Shown one piece after another: positions 6,257 to 8,261 of a stretch of 8,261 nt of DNA. A program made the translations under genes and the position numbers. The notes below the pieces were generated by a model. That model searched no databases. It saw only the letters and a list, made by a program, of their open reading frames with translations, and was not told where the DNA came from. The stretch comes from JAMXLO01 sp036494925 (lineage in GTDB: Bacteria > Pseudomonadota > Alphaproteobacteria > Acetobacterales > Acetobacteraceae), in the NCBI GenBank assembly GCA_036494925.1, contig DASXNR010000121.1:1-8261 (forward strand). Direction: 5' to 3'. Position 1 is the stretch's first letter. Each line of letters starts with the position of its first letter.

Positions 6257-6477
6257 TTGGCGAGCTCGCGCAGCACGTTGCGCCAGCGCTTCATCAGCCT
6301 GCGCGCCACTGCCATCTGCTGCTCGAACTCCGGATCGGCCGTGGTCAGCCGCACGCCGTCCGGCAGGTCGATGGCATACAGCGTGTCGCCCTTGCCGACA
6401 CCGAGCTTCGCCAGCAGCTCCTTCGGGAGGATCACGCCGACCGAATTGCCGATCTGGGTAAGCTTCAGCGCGTTCAT
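6253..6477 (-). CDS. AbrB/MazE-type antitoxin of the Doc toxin
   Basis: The 74-residue protein begins with a swapped-hairpin AbrB/SpoVT DNA-binding domain (about residues 3-47). It shows the typical I9-G-N-S-V-G-V-I-L-P-K-E20 strand-turn-strand, L25-G-V-G-K-G-D-T-L33 and a closing D40-G-V-R-L strand. The C-terminal part (about 50-74) is a charged, probably helical segment that should fold onto and block the Doc active site, as the tail of Phd does. It is expected to bind its own promoter as a dimer and repress the operon, with conditional cooperativity by the toxin. The start is ATG 6477, with GGAG at 6488-6485 and seven bases of spacing. It overlaps the toxin gene by four bases. A candidate promoter and inverted-repeat operator lie just upstream. 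Confidence 0.9.
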   Translation of the reverse strand: MNALKLTQIGNSVGVILPKELLAKLGVGKGDTLYAIDLPDGVRLTTADPEFEQQMAVARRLMKRWRNVLRELAK

Positions 6478-6495
6478 GGGCCGGCTCCGGGCCGT

Positions 6496-6523
6496 GGGTG
6501 CGTTTCAACGTATGTAAGCACCC
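6496..6523. promoter_or_regulatory. Inverted repeat, candidate operator of the toxin-antitoxin unit
   Basis: GGGTGC (6496-6501) and GCACCC (6518-6523) are perfect 6-base inverted arms. Equivalent bases are 22 apart, about two helix turns, so both arms face the same side of the DNA. The arms bracket the candidate -10 box, and a looser match continues outward (CCGGGCC on the left, GGGCCGG on the right). AbrB-like antitoxins repress their own promoters, so this is the natural operator candidate; binding itself is inferred. Confidence 0.45.
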
Positions 6524-6535
6524 GGGCCGGATCAA
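6507..6535 (-). promoter_or_regulatory. Candidate promoter of the antitoxin-toxin-amidohydrolase-sufE unit
   Basis: On the minus strand TTGATC (6535-6530, four of six matches to TTGACA) is followed after 17 bases by TACGTT (6512-6507, matching the three most conserved -10 positions). The start of transcription would be near 6500, inside one arm of the inverted repeat, with a leader of about 23 bases that holds the GGAG ribosome-binding site. This stretch is locally richer in A/T than the surrounding genes. The box matches are moderate. Confidence 0.42.
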
Positions 6536-6548
6536 GCAAAGTTCCCGA

Positions 6549-8261
6549 TCAGTGCAGCCACCCCGCCAGGATCGCCAACAGCAGCAGCGCCACGATGTTG
6601 GTGATCTTGATCATGGGGTTCACTGCCGGTCCCGCGGTGTCCTTGTACGGATCGCCCACCGTGTCGCCGGTCACTGCGGCCTTGTGCGCCTCGGAGCCCT
6701 TGCCGCCGTGATGGCCTTCCTCGATGTATTTCTTTGCGTTGTCCCACGCTCCGCCGCCCGACGTCATCGAAATCGCCACGAACAGCCCGGTGACGATGGT
6801 GCCCAGCAGCATCGCCCCCAGCGAGGAGAACGCCGCTACCCGGCCGGCGACGATGTCGATCACCACCCACAGCACGATCGGCGCCAGCACCGGCAGCAGC
6901 GACGGCAGGATCATCTCGCGGATCGCCGCCTTGGTCAGCATGTCCACCGCGCGACCGTATTCGGGCTTGGCGGTGCCTTCCATGATGCCGGGGATCTCGC
7001 GGAACTGCCTGCGCACCTCCACCACCACGGCACCGGCGGCGCGGCCCACCGCGGTCATGCCCATCGCGCCGAACAGGTACGGCAACAGGCCGCCCACGAT
7101 CAGGCCGATCACCACGAACGGGTCCTGCAGCGTGAAGCTCACGTCGAGCGATGGGAAGTAGTGCTTCAGGTCCTGGGTGTAGGCCGCGAACAGCACCAGC
7201 GACGCCAGGCCCGCCGAGCCGATGGCATAGCCCTTGGTCACCGCCTTGGTGGTGTTGCCCACCGCGTCGAGCGCGTCGGTGGTGACGCGCACGTCGGCCG
7301 GCAGGTCGGCCATCTCGGCGATGCCGCCGGCGTTGTCGGTCACCGGGCCGTAGGCGTCCAGCGCCACGATCATGCCGGCGAGCGACAGCATGGTGGTCAC
7401 CGCCACGGCGATGCCGAACAGGCCGGCCACCATGTAAGTGACCACGATGCCGATGCAGATCACGATCGCCGGCAGCGCGGTCGCCTCCATGGACACGGCG
7501 AGGCCCTGGATCACGTTGGTGCCGTGACCGGTGGTGGAGCTCTGCGCAATCGAGCGTACCGGGCGGTACTCGGTCGCGGTGTAGTATTCGGTGATCCACA
7601 CGATTGCCCCGGTCACCACCAGGCCGACCAGCGCGCAGATGAACAACTGGAAGCCGTTCACCGTGCCGCCGCCGGTCAGCGGCAGCGGTGTGGCGAAGCC
7701 GATGAACCACGCGATGATGATGGCGACGCCGACGACCGACAGCGCGCCGGTCACCAGCAGACCCTTGTACAGCGCCTTCATGATGCCGTTGTCGGGGCCC
7801 AGCTTGACGAAATAGGTGCCGACGATCGAGGTGAGGATGCAGATGGCGCCGATGCCGAGAGGCAGCATCAACACGGCGTCGCGCACCTCCCCGGTGAAGA
7901 ATATCGCCGCCAGCAGCATGGTGGCGACGATGGTCACCGCGTAGGTCTCGAACAGGTCCGCGGCCATGCCGGCGCAGTCGCCTACGTTGTCGCCCACGTT
8001 GTCGGCGATCACGGCGGGATTGCGGGGGTCGTCCTCGGGGATGCCGGCCTCGACCTTGCCCACCAGGTCCGCGCCCACATCGGCACCCTTGGTGAAGATG
8101 CCGCCGCCGAGACGGGCGAAGATCGAGATCAGCGAGCCGCCGAAGCCCAGCGCCACCATCGCCTCGAGCGTGCGGCGAAGGTCGTCGTCCGTGCCGCCGC
8201 TCATCCCGCCGCGCAGCACGAAGTAGTAGCCGGCGACGCCGAGCAGCCCCAGACCGACCAC
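6549..8261 (-). CDS. hppA: Membrane-bound H+-translocating pyrophosphatase (K+-independent type), N-terminus outside window
   Basis: The last 570 residues are visible and the frame is open at 8261, so roughly 100-130 N-terminal residues are missing by comparison with the usual length of about 660-700. It couples hydrolysis of pyrophosphate to ion pumping across the inner membrane. The substrate and Mg2+ site is complete: G63-A-D-L-V-G-K-V-E71 followed by E76-D-D-P-R-N-P, the D87-N-V-G-D-N-V-G-D95 acidic cluster, and, towards the C-terminus, G503-G-A-W-D-N-A-K-K and G532-D-T-V-G-D-P-Y-K-D-T. About a dozen hydrophobic membrane spans are visible. G335-N-T-T-K339 has Lys where K+-dependent enzymes have Ala; this residue marks the K+-independent class, whose known members pump protons, so the 'sodium pump' name given to the wider family probably does not apply. 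The stop lies 71 bases before the antitoxin gene. No terminator with a T-run is visible after it. Confidence 0.96.
   Translation of the reverse strand: MVGLGLLGVAGYYFVLRGGMSGGTDDDLRRTLEAMVALGFGGSLISIFARLGGGIFTKGADVGADLVGKVEAGIPEDDPRNPAVIADNVGDNVGDCAGMAADLFETYAVTIVATMLLAAIFFTGEVRDAVLMLPLGIGAICILTSIVGTYFVKLGPDNGIMKALYKGLLVTGALSVVGVAIIIAWFIGFATPLPLTGGGTVNGFQLFICALVGLVVTGAIVWITEYYTATEYRPVRSIAQSSTTGHGTNVIQGLAVSMEATALPAIVICIGIVVTYMVAGLFGIAVAVTTMLSLAGMIVALDAYGPVTDNAGGIAEMADLPADVRVTTDALDAVGNTTKAVTKGYAIGSAGLASLVLFAAYTQDLKHYFPSLDVSFTLQDPFVVIGLIVGGLLPYLFGAMGMTAVGRAAGAVVVEVRRQFREIPGIMEGTAKPEYGRAVDMLTKAAIREMILPSLLPVLAPIVLWVVIDIVAGRVAAFSSLGAMLLGTIVTGLFVAISMTSGGGAWDNAKKYIEEGHHGGKGSEAHKAAVTGDTVGDPYKDTAGPAVNPMIKITNIVALLLLAILAGWLH

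Noticed and set aside
6257..6535. Longer start for the Doc toxin upstream of 6256
   Set aside because: The extension overlaps the antitoxin gene in a different frame and gives no Fic-like sequence; GTG 6256 fits the coupled overlap and normal Doc length.
6532..7710. Minus-strand open frame of 392 codons overlapping hppA in another frame
   Set aside because: The product is an Arg/Gly/His-rich shadow of the pyrophosphatase coding sequence; hppA in its own frame matches the family throughout.

Overview
The window is GC-rich (roughly two thirds G+C by eye) and almost completely coding. It holds nine supported protein genes, two of them cut by the window edges, and I saw no rRNA, tRNA, CRISPR or insertion sequence. 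The gene set (a K+-independent-type membrane pyrophosphatase, a stand-alone SufE, a DUF2272 lipoprotein, a signal-peptide-bearing M15 peptidase) and the base composition suggest a Gram-negative proteobacterium. Xanthomonadales/Rhodanobacteraceae is my best guess, with low confidence because no marker gene is present.

Layout, left to right. (1) Positions 1-777, + strand: the C-terminal part of a luciferase-like flavin-dependent monooxygenase. (2) Positions 793-2540, - strand: a two-gene unit, a DUF2272 lipoprotein followed 5 bases later by an unrecognised multi-pass membrane protein. (3) Positions 2541-2613: a 73-base divergent control region with a reasonable promoter for the - strand unit. 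(4) Positions 2614-4400, + strand: a cytoplasmic-looking beta-lactamase-fold serine hydrolase, translationally coupled (GTGA overlap) to an exported M15 zinc peptidase. (5) Positions 4410-6477, - strand, read from right to left: an AbrB/MazE-like antitoxin, a Doc/Fic toxin (GTGA overlap), an amidohydrolase of the hydroxybenzoate-decarboxylase/ACMSD type whose ribosome-binding site overlaps the toxin stop codon, and a SufE sulfur-transfer protein. (6) Positions 6478-6548: a 71-base control region with a candidate promoter and an inverted repeat around its -10 box. (7) Positions 6549-8261, - strand: the C-terminal 570 residues of a membrane-bound H+-translocating pyrophosphatase.

Two groupings stand out. 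Genes at 793-4400 put three probable cell-wall-acting proteins and one unknown membrane protein around a single divergent control region, which looks like an envelope or peptidoglycan module distributed over cytoplasm, inner membrane and periplasm/outer membrane. Genes at 4410-6477 put a toxin-antitoxin pair of mixed type (AbrB-like antitoxin with Doc toxin) directly upstream of two metabolic genes with no room for a separate promoter, so the metabolic genes may be read from the toxin-antitoxin promoter. None of the genes shows a frameshift or internal stop.
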